The translations under genes were made by a program, and so were the position numbers. The notes under the pieces are model-generated. The model was not told the DNA's origin, ran no database searches, and saw nothing but the letters and a program-made list of their open reading frames with translations. Source: Lycorma delicatula (lineage: Eukaryota; Arthropoda; Insecta; Hemiptera; Fulgoridae). From it: a stretch of DNA of 64,000 nt. Below are positions 35,936 to 48,359 of the stretch, one piece after another (the stretch's first letter is position 1; every line of letters begins with the position of its first letter). The DNA is taken from assembly GCF_047948215.1 (NCBI RefSeq), contig NC_134463.1, positions 53,255,201 to 53,319,200 on the forward strand, in the 5' to 3' direction.

Positions 35936-36731
35936 CTTTTTTTGTCTTCAGTCATTTGACTGGTTTGATGCAGCTTCCAAGATTCCCTATCTAGTGCTAG
36001 TCATTTCATTTCGGTATACCCCCTAAATCCTACATCCCTAACAATTTGTTTTACATATTCCAAACGTTGCCTGCCTGCACAATTATTTCCTTCTACCTGT
36101 CCCTCCAACATTAAAGCAATTATTCCAGGATATGTGGCCTATAAGTCTGTCTCTTCTTTTAACTATATTTTTCCAAATGCTTCTTTTTTCATCGATTTGC
36201 CGCAACATCTCTTCATTTGTCACTTTATCCACCCATCTGATTTTTAACATTCTCCTGTAGCACCACATTTCAAAAGCTTCTAATCTTTTCTTCTCAGGTA
36301 CTCCGATCGTCCAAGTTTCACTTCCATACAAAGCTACGCTCCAAACGTATACTTTCAAAAATCTTTTCCTGATGTTTAAATTAGTTATTGATGTAAGCAA
36401 ATTATATTTATGACTGAAAGCTCGTTTCGTCTGTGCTATTCGGCATTTTATATCGCTCTTGTTCGTCCATCTTTAGTAATTCTACTTCCCAAATGACAGA
36501 ATTCTTCTACCTCCATCATTTTTTCTCTTCCTTTTTTATATTCAGTGGTTCATCTTCGTTATTTCTACTACATTTCATTACTTTCGTTTTGTTCTTGTTT
36601 ATTTTTACGCGGTAGTTCTTGCGTAGGACTTCATCCATGCCGTTCATTGTTCCTTCTACATCTTTTTTACTCTCAGCTAGAATTACTATATCATCAACAA
36701 ATCGTAGCATATTTATGTTTCCACCTTGTAC
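35936..36731 (-). pseudogene. 5'-truncated copy of the LINE of 25476-28755
   Basis: The minus strand matches the last 260 or so codons of the intact LINE, from just before the FADD box to the stop, palindrome and poly(A) tail (a T run at about 35928-35944). The catalytic box reads RFVDDIVILAESKKD, so the Ala before the Asp pair has become Val. The blocks YVWSVALYGSETWTIGV and KIRWVDKVTNEE are clearly recognisable. Frameshifts interrupt it. Truncation at 36731 is the usual product of incomplete reverse transcription. Similarity to the full copy is high enough to suggest a common recent subfamily. Confidence 0.9.
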
Positions 36732-38277
36732 TTAAAAAAATAATTATTTTCTAATAAATATGATCATTGTTTTATTTCTTTTAAACGATTTTTATTAATT
36801 CGAATAATTTAAAATAAATTTTTAATTATTAACTTATTATTTTTATTTAGCAGTATAATATATATCGCATTTTTTCCTTAAAGAATCACTGTAAGAAAGG
36901 CATAAAAGATAACATTTTTCCATGAAGATAGAACTACTAATTTTTCCAAACAAATTAATATTTAATCTGAAATATTAATTGTAATATTTCTGGTAATACT
37001 CTATTTTTGCATATATTTTATCACTTGAAGCAGTTTTATCAAAATCATAAACATTTTTTTGGACGATATCATCACATAAACTTGAAATGGAATATGGAAA
37101 GTGAGGAATATGGAAATCTAATTTTGTTGCATATTAAAAATGCCATACCTAACCGGGATTCGTAACCGGGACTTCCGGATGAAAGGTCGATACAGTGCCA
37201 CTCCGCCACGGAGATCGGATTTTTTCATATAAAATCGCTTTGTATTATGAGTTCGCATTCTATAAATATTTAACGAAGGTAGTTATTGATAATAGATTGA
37301 TATTACGTTTTATTCTTATTTCAACATAAAAAAAATCAAAAGGAATTAATACAGGAATCGTTACGTACATTCATATTGCGTACAATACTTTTTAGAAGTT
37401 ATGAATTATTACATTTTTTTTTAATTGATCATTTCCAATAAATTTAATTTCTCTGTGATAACAACATTATAAGCAGCTTTCATATCCGTATACATTGATC
37501 ATGTTTTAAAATTGTCTAAGATTTTTATTGATTAAAATAAAAATCTCTCATCTAACTGAAAAAAACATCAACAACGAGATAATTTATGTTACGTATATTT
37601 ATCCAAGTACCTAATCTTGTTCAAGGTACTATTAAAACCCGACATGCTTAAATTTAATGCACGACAATTTAATTTAAAATCATGCTGAAGACTTGATCAA
37701 TCTGCATATTAATGAATCGCTCTGATTATAATGCCCGTGCGCGTACGTATGTTAATAAAAGTAATGAAAGAAAAAGCAAGTAATAACAATAACATGAATA
37801 AGTAGTGTTAGAGAAATAGAACGGGGGTACCGTATTAAAAAAGTTGGAGGGAGTTGAAATATCTGTTTATTACTCGGTGCTATTATGATAAATAAAACAT
37901 CCGTCACGAAAAATCGATTACTCGTAAAATTGCATTTTCTATTGATCTTTGAATATCCTTGTAGTTAAAATACTGTATATTTCTAAGTACCGAACATTAT
38001 TCAAACAGAGTAATAATATGATATCTTAACTTTGGGTTGTAAGATATATCTTTTAATTTTAATGATTTGACAGTTGATAATTTTAATGTTTGTTTTATTA
38101 TATTTTAAATATTATAAATTAATGAATTTAAGTTTATTGTTAGCTTAAATGACAGTCGTTGGATATTCTGTTCATGAAACCTTCTACTTTCTGATATTAC
38201 ATTTTCTTCTTTGCTTCTTTTTCTGTGATATTTCGACGGTTTTCAACAGGTTAATTGATATTAAAAGTATAATAATA
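36732..38277. other. Unassigned A+T-rich sequence with one SINE-B copy
   Basis: Apart from the SINE-B copy at 37135-37222, no gene or named repeat is seen. Confidence 0.5.
37135..37222 (-). repeat. SINE-B copy, antisense
   Basis: Read on the minus strand: CTCCGTGGCGGAGTGGCACT (A-box side), CCTTTCATCCGGAAGTCCCG, a degenerate B box GGTTACGAATCCCGG and then ATGGCATTTTT. It matches the copy at 20285-20440 in plan and many bases. It is a tRNA-derived SINE head, not a working tRNA gene. Confidence 0.7.
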
Positions 38278-38525
38278 GCCCATCGGGTTGGTCTAGTGGT
38301 GAACGCGTCTTTACAAATCAGCTGATTTGGAAGTCGAGAGTTCCAGCGTTGAAGTAGTAGTAAAAGCAATTATTTGAATGCTAGATCGTGAATACCTGTG
38401 TGTTTTGGAACGGTGGACCTTGAGACAGTACAAGACTACACTTCATTTTCATTCATACATATCATCCTCATTAATCTTCTTAAGTAATACCTGACGGTAA
38501 TTCCCGGAGGCTAAACAGGACAAGA
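38278..38525 (+). repeat. SINE-A copy with internal deletion
   Basis: It begins GCCCATCGGGTTGGTCTAGT, contains the 16-bp palindrome CAAATCAGCTGATTTG, and ends GTAATTCCCGGAGGCTAAAC, like the complete copy at 57844-58158. About 70 bases are missing around 38405, and the B box is altered (GCGTTGAAGT instead of GCGTTCAAGT). Confidence 0.8.
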
Positions 38526-38668
38526 TTAAAATATAATAATTAGCGAATTAGCTGCTTTTAGCGTTTAACTCGCAGCCACAGTCAACAATTCTGACCGTAA
38601 TTCTTCGGGGCATTTTTTTCTAAAATAATATTCAATATGTCTGAGAAAATGTTTTTTTCTCTTTTAAA

Positions 38669-38880
38669 GGAGACAAAAACCACGTTAAACAATTAATCGG
38701 ATACTTCAATGGTCAACTAGGCAGAGAAAGAAAATACCGCGACATCATCGGAAAATGGCCCGCCCAAAAGAAACAAACAAAAACGAAAGACTTGTCGATC
38801 TCTGCAGAAATCACAACCTAATCTCGAAATCTAAAACCAAACCTAATCTCAAAACCAGCCATAAGAAAAACTAAACGGAA
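38669..38880 (+). pseudogene. LINE family 2, endonuclease fragment
   Basis: The plus strand reads YFNGQLGRERKYRDIIGKWP, then in shifted frames KNERLVDLCRNHNLIS and KTSHKKTKRNEDP. This is the middle of an APE-type endonuclease domain of a LINE (the segment beginning GDFNAQLG in relatives, here with Phe-Asn in place). It differs from the intact LINE of 25476-28755. About 210 bases survive, with no ends recognised. Confidence 0.65.
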
Positions 38881-39556
38881 TGAAGATCCATTCACACTCT
38901 TAAACTCTTTCACTACGGTAGGTTTCTCGGAAAATCTGCCTAATATTTTTTTGGGAAGATCATTAGAAGAATATTTTTGTTTAGTTTTTTAATATTCAGA
39001 TTGATTGTTTACAGTCGTGATCTTCTATAACCATTTTTTTCTATTCGCCAGTTTCTTCATTTCATGTTAAGCGTCGACATCATTTGCTGCAAATACTTTT
39101 TCTTTGGTTTATCTCTTCAGTTTTTTCTTTCAACAACTCTTTTCATTATAGTCTTTAACCGACTCCCATGTTACAATGTATCTTTGATCTATTCGTTTGC
39201 TATTTTAATCCCTAATGTAAAATTAGCATTCCGATTATCCTTCTTTATTTTTATCTTTGCTTACTTGGGAATTTTAAAATTATTTTTGAACACTAAATCT
39301 CTTTTAGAATTCAATTGTCCTTGTGTTCCGTGTTTCATATCCATATATTTTTAATTCATACTACACGAAGGTCTTAGTTAAATTCTTTCTGAATTTAAAG
39401 TTCTATTATTTGAATCATTTATTTTTCTTACTAAAAACCTTTTTTTGTCTGGTTTTTTGGTTAACACTGCACTTCTCTTTAATTTCTTTTTAATTCCGGC
39501 GTACGAGAACTCCTTTAAAAATTCTTTAAGCGATTCTCCTTTTGTTTATTCTCATG

Positions 39557-39760
39557 TTGAACACTAAATGAGCTGATGGTTTGCCCTGTCTTTGTCAACC
39601 GAACTGTCGGCCGGCTTTGACGGTCGGGCGAGGGGGGTTTGTTTCTAACCAGATGACATCATCCGATTAACTAATAACGTGACGTATATATAAAATGCAA
39701 ACACAACAGACTTGTATAATGCAATAACTAGTACACTAGACACAGCAGTTGGCGAGGGGC
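39557..39760 (+). repeat. Dispersed repeat C, copy 1, with a TATA-like box
   Basis: TTTGTCAACCGAACTGTCGG and the later CTAGTACACTAGACACAGCA are matched, in inverted orientation, by 61871-62085, with the same order and similar spacing. Between them GACGTATATATAAAATGC is a good TATA-type promoter. A solo LTR or the promoter part of an unknown element are the likeliest explanations. No coding sequence is attached. Confidence 0.6.
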
Positions 39761-41059
39761 AAATTGTATTATTTACTCAAAGTAATTTTCATTTTTACCA
39801 ACATTGTTATTAAGTTCTCTTTGGCTTTATTTTCTGTAAGTGTAATGTTATTTACAAATGATACATAATCCGGCAGTTCTCCATGAACATTGAACTTTTC
39901 TTCATTTCTTTTTGACATTCTACAACACCTTCCAATATTTTTTTTTTATTTTTTTTTTATTTAGGTTAGTAATAGAAAACAGTCTATAGAGAAGTGTTTG
40001 GAAAAGAGCATACTCATTAGTTCATATTATACGTGATTGTAAAAGAGCGAACAACAATTCGCGGCGATTGGTAACGAATATCGACTTAATTGTGTTTGTA
40101 AAATTACAAATTAGTTATAACTCAATGTTATTAAATCTTCTATATTTGGGCTCGAAGTATTTATACGATAATCATCCGTTAATTTTTGATTTCTTTGCTT
40201 TGTTTTTAATATAACGAAGAAAGTTTATTCAATATGTCTGTGAGTGTATGTTTATATGTGGGGATTTATGCACGCGCACCTATGAATTTATGACAAGTTC
40301 AATTGAGTTTTTTGATTTATTGTACCTGCTTTGATTTAAATGCAACGTTTAATGTGAATATAAATGAGTTGTTTTGAAACATTACACCTGAAACTAATAA
40401 AGTATGTTAATCGATTTTGCAGATGCATCTTCCATATACATATTTTCTCTTTTATTTTACTTCTCTCTCTCTCCCTCTCTATTTATTTTCTATTTATCTT
40501 TCATCACTGTTTTTTTCCTCATTTCGTTACGATTATGATGAAGTTAAGTGCGTGAGTTAGTTATGTGTATTATTTATTTAAAATTTATGAACCCTTAAGC
40601 TATGTGTTATTCGAATATTATTTTAGCTAAAGGTTATAGCTTATGTGTTTATTTTTTTTGTTTTTCATATAGGCTATATTATAATATATTAAACAGTAGG
40701 CTACTAGTTATAAGGCGTTGAAATAAATAGTCATTTACAGTAAGTAAATATTAATTTTCTGTGCTTCGTTAGAACTTAACTAGCTCTGCTTTAATATAAC
40801 TGTTCTTATACTGTGTAAATAAATTTTATGTATCTGTATAACTGTAGTGGTGCGGTATACTTCGTGTTTATTTCATTCATTATTTGTTTAGTTCTGATAC
40901 GTCTTTTAACTAATTATAATATAATCTTAATAATTATTTTTAAAGATTTTTTACATTAAATTATATTTTAATCTCTCTATTTATTAGTACTATATTTAAA
41001 TACTTATGCATTTATATTTTATAAAAATGTTTTTAATTAAAAAAAACAAAACAAAAACA
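39761..41059. other. Unassigned A+T-rich sequence
   Basis: No gene is supported. Position about 40463-40480 is a CT-rich run. Short frames (for example 40364-40555) are dominated by pyrimidine-rich bias. Confidence 0.5.
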
Positions 41060-41345
41060 AAAAAAGACGATAAAAACATTTAAATATCTGGGAGTGGTTT
41101 AGATAAAGAAATCAATCAAACAAGAACGAGAAAAATGGAATTGCCTATCAATTAACAAAAGACATTTACAACGAAAAGAAAATCTCAATAAATTTCCAAA
41201 ATCAGGTATTACAATACGGTAATTAAAACAGAAGTCCTGTACGAATAAGAATGCATTTCAGTTGGAAATCACATGAAATAAATGCAATAAAAAAATAATA
41301 AAGGAAAATAATGAGAAAAATCCTAGGACCAATTAAAATAGATAA
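41060..41345 (+). pseudogene. LINE family 2, post-RT fragment
   Basis: In shifting frames the plus strand reads KTFKYLGV, KEIQSNKNEKNGIAYQ-like and then the TVIKTEVLYE-like and MRKILGPIKIDKNEYKFRKK blocks. These are the conserved segments that follow the reverse transcriptase domain in LINEs (YLG box, then a line of motifs around LYASE). The fragment probably comes from the same family as 38669-38880 and 48360-48866. It is interrupted by many stops. Confidence 0.55.
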
Positions 41346-41760
41346 AAACGAATACAAATTCAGAAAAAAGAAAATCTTTACAAATAAAATGAATCTGAAA
41401 AAATCCCTTACGGCACGCCGGAAAGCGGAGGTAGATTTCAGCGGTACAAAGAAGGGGACACAAAAGATTTTCATCTTAAATTTAAGAAAAACTTCAAATT
41501 TACTCAATACTACAATGGTTGCATGTAAAAAAAAATTCACATGTTTAGCATACGGCAAGCCCCATCTTCTTACAATTCCAGCAATATTTTGGTCATCTCT
41601 TGCCGTAAGGGTTGGTCATATCAAAAGTTGTTTCAGACAAAAGTTTTAGGTAATGTTTAGAGGACTAACGACCAATTTAAGCTGATTCGATACTGTGCCT
41701 ATTAAGGAAGGTATGATTTTTTTTTGTCTTCAAAACCCCAGTTTTTCTAACCCTATATCT

Positions 41761-41797
<37 letters not shown>

Positions 41798-43199
41798 AAA
41801 TAATAATTTTGTATTAAAAAAAAACGAAAAAATAAATTTTCATATTTTAACTGTTATTTTTCTATCATGGAATTTATAAAAAAATAATATATAATCTTCA
41901 ACCGTATAATATGAAATTATTATATTTTTTTATATATATTGATACAGAGCATAGACTATTGGAATGGTAAATTTTATATTATAGAAATATCTTCAGGGAT
42001 TTTTTTTTCAAATTTTTATATCTAAAATTGTAATTTTAATAAATAACAGTTAACCTAATAAACAAACAAACTATAAAACTTTTTCGTAAAACTATCAATT
42101 TTGTATACCTTGTTTACGTAAGAAAACATGTAGTTATTCTGATGGGTAGTTATATGTATAAATGTGTGACTTTTATTATTGGTTGTTAACATTTAAAAGT
42201 CCTACAATTTTTATTTTATTATTATTATTATTTTTTATTAACTGGTATTTTTTTTATAACTAGATAATATAATCATTATATTCTTCTGGAATTTGGTATC
42301 CGTGACGGATTCTTATGTTTTCACGACCTTAAATTACATACTAACTTGAGATATAATGCTATGATATTAAATTTTTATTGGATAGAATCTTAATTCTTGA
42401 TTATTACATCAATTTGTAGACCTTTCCGTATTATTTATATTTTAAGGATGATAAATCTTATTTACCATACAAACTGGAAAACAAATTTGTAAGTATAATA
42501 TTTTTTATTTCCTTTTTTTAAATTATTTTAATTTGCATATTTTATTAGTACGAGTATTATTAGTAAAAATCTTCTTTATCCGGATTTTTTTTCACACGAA
42601 ATTACTGAAACAACTTTATTAAAATTTTACTTATAAAATACTTTGTACAAACTCACTTTTCGAGATTTGCAATTATAAAGTGTTATATTATGTCGAAATT
42701 AACGGTTATTTTTTATCTTTAAATATACAGTAAAATTAATTTTATATTTAATCTTTTCAAAATATATGGGTAACTTTTTTAAATTATCACTTTAATGCAA
42801 TTATATTAAAAAAAAAAATCGGACAAAATTAATACTTCTCCATAATTTAATACTAAAAATTTATAAATAATATCGTGACTTAATAAACTAAAATTTTTAA
42901 GGAACAGATGAAATATTTATTTAAGGTTCATTAATAAAAAATTTCAGAAATTTATCTTTATTACGAATTTTTTTAAAACGTTTAAAAATTTACTTCATTT
43001 AAAAAAAAAGGTGGTAAAATATTACACGACTTATTTCGGCTACTGATCAAGTCATGATTACCAAAGTAAGATTTAAGCATTCAAATTCCTAAATTTCGAT
43101 TAAAAAGATTTTTGATTTTAGAGGCTTACTTATTATATCTGGAAAATTTAGGAACAGTTTATTTATAAAGAAGTGATCCCTAACAAAAAAAATCATGTG
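41346..43199. other. Unassigned A+T-rich sequence
   Basis: A frame at 41311-41649 overlaps the end of the LINE fragment and then shows no domain. There is a TA microsatellite at 41765-41794. The rest is very A+T-rich with no gene. Confidence 0.5.
41765..41794. repeat. (AT)n microsatellite
   Basis: About 15 uninterrupted AT units. Confidence 0.95.
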
Positions 43200-44335
43200 G
43201 ATACCACATGAATTCCCCTGTATGCCTATTAAATTACATACACAATTTTTTTTAAAATGAAAAGTACATAAAATTTTATTTCATTAGTAATTTCTGATAT
43301 TTTTTCATATTTTTTTTTATTGTTATTATTCAATTATTATTTATTGTAAGAATTTTTTTACTATCAGTTTAATAATTATTAATAAATCAATATATTTAAA
43401 TTAAAAAAAAGGAGATGAAGTCAGATTTCAAGAATGTGCCTTTCCCTTGTAAGATCCAAATATTTTATTAATTAAAATTTTATTTGGCTGTAACTCAGGA
43501 ACCAATGAAAACATGTACCACTTATTATATATCGTTGAAAAGCTCTCAATGAGGTGTTCAGTTTTTAGTCAAGGTCGCACACACAACTTTGTTGAGATGA
43601 CGCCATTTTCACAAATTTACCACGAAACTAAACAAACAAGAAATCCAAGCAGCTGATTTTACGCAACCCACTCGGCAGTTCGTTACATAAGTTAGCAACT
43701 ACTTATTCATTTTTGTTTAATATAAGTGAATATTTCATATTTTGTAAAATTTGTACTTGTAAAATATAATTTTAAAAGCAAAAATGAATAAGTTGGTTGC
43801 TAACTTGTGTTAGTATTGAATTAAAACAATTCATTGTCAGTAAAATTACTTCAATAAATTATTAACGAGGACACAATGAATTTTTTATATTGTAATTGTA
43901 CTACTTTTTTGTTCCTGGATATTCTATTCGGTTTACTTTCTCATAATTCTTTTCGTCCTGTAATCACCACCCAATCCAGACTATCAGATCCTCTCAGAAC
44001 AAAGGGTTTATCACTACAGTTAAGAAAAAGTAAAAAATCCAAATTTTTTTGGATTTCAGACTTTTTTGGATACTTTATGTCTAGTCGATTGCAATCGAAA
44101 CGGGAGGTGCACAGGTAGATGTTACAACAGTCCTAAATACAAAATTTCAACATCCTACAGGTAATCGTTTTTGAGTTATGCTTATGCGAGATACATACGT
44201 ACGTTCAGATGTCACGCCGAAACTAGTCAAAATGGATTCAGGGATGGTCAAAATGGATATTTCCGTTGAGATCTGAAAACCGAAACTTTTCGCGATCATA
44301 ATGCTTCCTTTACTTCGTACAAGGAAGTAAAAAAA
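43200..44335 (+). repeat. Dispersed repeat D, copy 1 (with extra internal segment)
   Basis: Blocks match the copy at 63060-63740 in the same order and orientation: CATAAAATTTTATTTC, TTAATAATTATTAATAAATC, AAAAAGGAGATGAAGTC, AAATTTTATTTGGCTGTAAC, then AGTTAAGAAAAAG, TGTTACAACAGTCCTAAA, CACGCCGAAACTAGTCAAAA and TTCGTACAAGGAAGTAAAAA. Between CTCAATGAGG (about 43550) and the CACTACAGTTAAG block (about 44010) this copy has about 400 bases absent from copy 2. No coding function is seen. Confidence 0.75.
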
Positions 44336-45507
44336 TCTGGCAAATAACTGCATGATTTACGATTACTAAAGCATAAAAATTCGTAAATTTCGAATAAAAG
44401 GAATTTTGATTTTAAAGGCTTACTTATTATTGTCTGGAAAATTTAGAAATAATTTATCTATAAAGAAGTGATCCCTAACAAAAAAAGGAAAAAAGTAGTT
44501 TAAAATAAAATTGTTAAAAAATAAATAAAAAAATAATAAAGTATAACTTTTATGAAAGTAATGTAAAAATTTATTTATTATTTTTGGTCTGGAATATAAT
44601 ACAGGTGCCAGCGCTCTATTAATTTTAATAGCCTCTTGTAAGCGATGAAGAAAAATACAAAAACAAATTTAATAATGAAAATTCAAAGTGACCCAGAAAA
44701 CATCAAATGAAAATACAAAAATTGTTAAATGTAAAAATTATTAAAATATGTTAAATTTAACACCCCCTTCAATAAAGGCTAAAATAATAAAAAGAAAATT
44801 TTCAAAAAAAAAGCTTTTTTCATTTTAGATCCGGGGTCTAATTTAGAAAAAAATTAAAGACATTTCTTGATAACTCCGTATAAAAAGTGTAAACTTTCAA
44901 AGAATTCTTGAAAAATATTTAAACAGAAGACAGATATAGCAAAAAACATACATACAAAAAAAAAACACATTTCAATTTTAAGAGGTGGAGTTAATCTTTT
45001 TGATAAAAGTCTTTTTTATTGTTTAAGATGCATTATAAGTAATAAATCTGTTTTAATAAATTTTCGTCTAAATTGCTTCTGAAGAAAATCAAAATTGTTT
45101 TTTTCGCGATGTCACCCCACACTTTTAATGAATTAAAAATAAAAAATATATAATCAATGCCCACATATAGAAATGTTTGAGCTAAATCTGAAGAAAGTCT
45201 TAATTAATCTTAATTTATAAGGCCAGAAGCAGTGCGATACATTACGTATTATATATATTTTTTTGGCCTAGATGGACTAGTTGGATACTAAAATTTAAAG
45301 ATTTGTAAAACAACCCGATACTCCATTTTTGACACGATCATCATACTTTCCGCTTTAATATAGGAAATATTTTCGGTATATTCGCCGGAAAAGTAAAAAG
45401 GAATTATATTTTATTCTAATGAAAATTTTAATAGAAGGTCTCCACCTGTTTCCTTGGCAATTAAAATTATATATATATATATATAATTAATATATAATAT
45501 AATTATA

Positions 45508-45568
<61 letters not shown>

Positions 45569-46204
45569 AAAATATGTATATATATTTTTATTGATAACGT
45601 ACTTCGTTCACACTCTGAATAGTGTTACCAAAGTGCGGCAACTCTTAAAAACCTTCAACAGTTAAACATAGAAAAATAAAATATAGCATATATTCCTACT
45701 TCAAAACGATCTGATCTATTTTTTTTTTCTTTTGTACGACAGTATTACACCTCCTCGGGGAGAGAGACTAAATGATCATGTAATACATGATTTTTAAAGA
45801 GCATCAAAAAACAAAAATTTTCATATAAAAAACTTCAGAGTTTGAAGTTTCTTTTAAAAGTCTTTTTGTGAAAGTTTTTAGTAGTAAAAACATTAAACGA
45901 TTTCCCCCTCTTTTAAAATTTTATTTATGAATGGGATATCTCTGTTTTATCATGGGTATAGTTTATCATTTTTCATTTGAGATACATATTAAACATATTT
46001 AGTTCAGCTTATTATAAGAGGCTTGAATTACCTGAAATATTTTCATATATTAAACCTAAAGGTTTTTGTTATAAGTTGTCACTTGCTCCGGCGAATAAAG
46101 GAATTATCACCTTTATCTATTTCGAAATAAATACATAAATATATATTTATTCCCTCCCCAATGTGTACGTTGAAATCTGTTCAACTAGTAAAAAAAGGAA
46201 CCCC
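44336..46204. other. Unassigned A+T-rich sequence
   Basis: No gene is supported. The stretch holds a long AT microsatellite (45463-45563) and A-rich low-complexity DNA. A repeat-like character is likely but no second copy was noticed in the window. Confidence 0.45.
45463..45563. repeat. Long AT-only microsatellite
   Basis: About 100 bases made only of A and T, mostly (AT)n, with an interruption of TAATTAATATATAATATAAT type. It can form cruciforms and is prone to length change. Confidence 0.95.
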
Positions 46205-46438
46205 TCCCCCCCTAACGGTCCAAAAAAAATAAGGATGATATATGAGGTGTAGTTTTGTACAAACTCAGGTTTGTAGTTTTGTAAAAACTCTGAGACTTGT
46301 GGTTAATTGAATTCCAACCACCAAAGTACACCGGTCTCCACTGTCTAGTATTCAAATCCGTTTAAAAGCAACTAACTTTTACTAGGATTCGAACCTTAGA
46401 ACCTTTGATTTTCAAAAAAAAATCAGCTGTTAAACAAA
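46205..46438 (-). repeat. SINE-A copy, antisense and diverged
   Basis: On the minus strand it carries AACAGCTGATTTTT, a B box GGTTCGAATCC, CGGATTTGAATACTAGACAG, CCGGTGTACTTTGGTGGTTG and TTCAATTAACCACAAGTCTC, the same block order as 57844-58158. It is the most diverged of the four copies, but its B box is close to consensus. Confidence 0.75.
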
Positions 46439-47138
46439 TATATATGATTTAGATTCTTGGTATAGTATAGGAAATCTTGAATTATTATTGTTTATTAATT
46501 AGAAACCCAAGCGATTAGAAAACTAAAGAGGTTTTGTTTCTGTAGTCATTGAAGTGAACGACGGCTTTATTTAAAGTCAATTAAAGACTTAACAGATTAA
46601 TAAATAACTTAAGCAATACTATTGTAGAATGATAAGAAATAATTATTATTTAACAATAAAATAGTTATACTTTTAAAAATACAATCTATTAAATAATTTT
46701 AAAAATATCCAGTTATAAAATCGCATTAACGAACTACTTTTTTTTTGTATTTAAATAACGAAAAAATATGATATTTTAAATAATAAAGACAAACAAGTGA
46801 TTTCCCCTGAATTTTAAATTGATTTATATTCTATATTTTTTATTTTATTTTAATTTTTTTTTAAATTCCAGTGTTATAAGTCGGGTATAAATTTATAAAT
46901 AAGACCTGGTCTAAAGTGAATTTATTTGGAACAGTTATTTTTTTATTATACTTAATAATATCTACTTAATTTTAAAAATAATAAATAAAATAAATTTTTA
47001 CAGTTAAAAATTATATATCTGTTTTTATATTACCTGTGATTAATTTATATCATGAAATTATGATGATGATAATAATAATATTACATAGGGAAGTTGATGA
47101 CTTGATGACGTAGTCATGTTGATAATTAGATGAAGCGC
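46439..47138. other. Unassigned A+T-rich sequence
   Basis: No gene or named repeat was recognised. Confidence 0.5.
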
Positions 47139-47220
47139 CAGGAAGTGACTTGGGACTTAGTAGGCCAGTAGGTCTTTATAAATATCCCACTACACCACTA
47201 AGCCCCGGGTCACTTTCTGG
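47139..47220. repeat. Imperfect fold-back repeat
   Basis: CCAGGAAGTGACTTGGGACT on the left pairs with the right arm, which read inward is CCAGAAAGTGACCCGGGGCT, and pairing continues with TAGT. The loop is about 30 bases. The G+C content is high for the region. It may be a small MITE or the remains of a structured RNA; no second copy was seen. Confidence 0.6.
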
Positions 47221-47549
47221 CAAAAAGAATATTAAAAAATATATATCCATTTAATATAATCTTTCTCGAGCTGCATCATTCGTATTCCATGAATATTATT
47301 TCAGTCCATAAATGTCGTAACGAAAAATAAATCTGAAAAAAATAAAATTAAACTTTTTAATATAAAGATTAATAAAAAATAGTATTTCTAAATTTTGTGT
47401 TATGATTTGGTTTTTTATATGTTAATATAATTTTTAATATTTTATAATATAATTATATTTAATAAAATAATATAATTTTTAATATTTAAAAAAATGTTTA
47501 TATAAAAAACAAACAAAATATATATATTATCAATGTGATAATTTTTAAT

Positions 47550-47705
47550 TTTAGAAAAAAACGTAAGGAAATGCTTATCATGTCCTGTAACCTTAGTTAC
47601 AGCTTGCTCATGTTTAATATCGTTTTTGACTTATCGTTGAATCGATTATAATGGGACCTGTGTTTTGGTTTAGTAATCGTAAAATAACATCTACTTTACA
47701 CCCCT
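47550..47705 (+). repeat. Dispersed repeat E, copy 1
   Basis: CCTGTAACCTTAGTTACAGC, ATCGTTTTTGACTTATCGTT and GGACCTGTGTTTTGGTTTAG are repeated in order at 49465-49625 with small differences. No ORF. The CTGTAACCTTAGTTACAG core is itself a perfect 8-bp inverted repeat with a 2-base centre. Confidence 0.75.
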
Positions 47706-47992
47706 TTATAACCAACCGAGTAGTCAAGAAATCCGTTTAAATTTTATATTAAACTTAAGAAAAGTGGAACATTGGTTATCCGAACACCGATTTTTCGGAT
47801 ATACAACTATCCGGAAAAAAGCTGAGAACATTCTTGCACAGCGGAAAAACAAGAGATAAATATTAAAAAAACACGACTGCCAAAAAAAACATGGCTATTT
47901 AGTGTAAGATAATTAAAGAGCGTGCGGGTGTCAATTTTGTATAGAGCATTTGTAGATAGTATAATCTTGTTTACAAATTTTTTAAATTTATT

Positions 47993-47993
47993 T

Positions 47994-48053
<60 letters not shown>
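47993..48053. repeat. Compound (CA)n(TA)n microsatellite
   Basis: About 12 CA units pass directly into about 18 TA units. Confidence 0.95.
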
Positions 48054-48060
<7 letters not shown>

Positions 48061-48359
48061 GCCTATGACACTGCCAGTAACGTAAGGATTCCAATGCGTG
48101 GTCATACATCTGAATCGGTTCGGCCGTTGAGCTACTACGGTGGAACATACATACATACACCCTAAATACATTACACTAATTTTTGGGCAGTTCTGTTATA
48201 ATTATACGCGAAAAAAGTTACCTAAAATTTCGTTTTTGAGATGGGGAAGTTTAAGTTTAATTTATGATGAAGTTTTATTAAAAAATTATCATTATATGTA
48301 TAAATAAACTCAAATAAGAACTGAAAACTTGGCTAATTTTTCAGTTCTCGTTTGAGAAC

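Noticed and set aside
39064..39354. 96-codon hydrophobic frame
   Set aside because: It is Phe/Leu/Ile-rich by base composition. No family resemblance or exon signals.
43876..44353. Two frames that look like small proteins
   Set aside because: They lie in repeat D, and the second copy at 63060-63740 does not keep the frames.
47807..48160. 117-codon minus-strand frame
   Set aside because: It runs through the CA/TA microsatellite (Tyr-Ile and Val-Cys runs) and has no other support.
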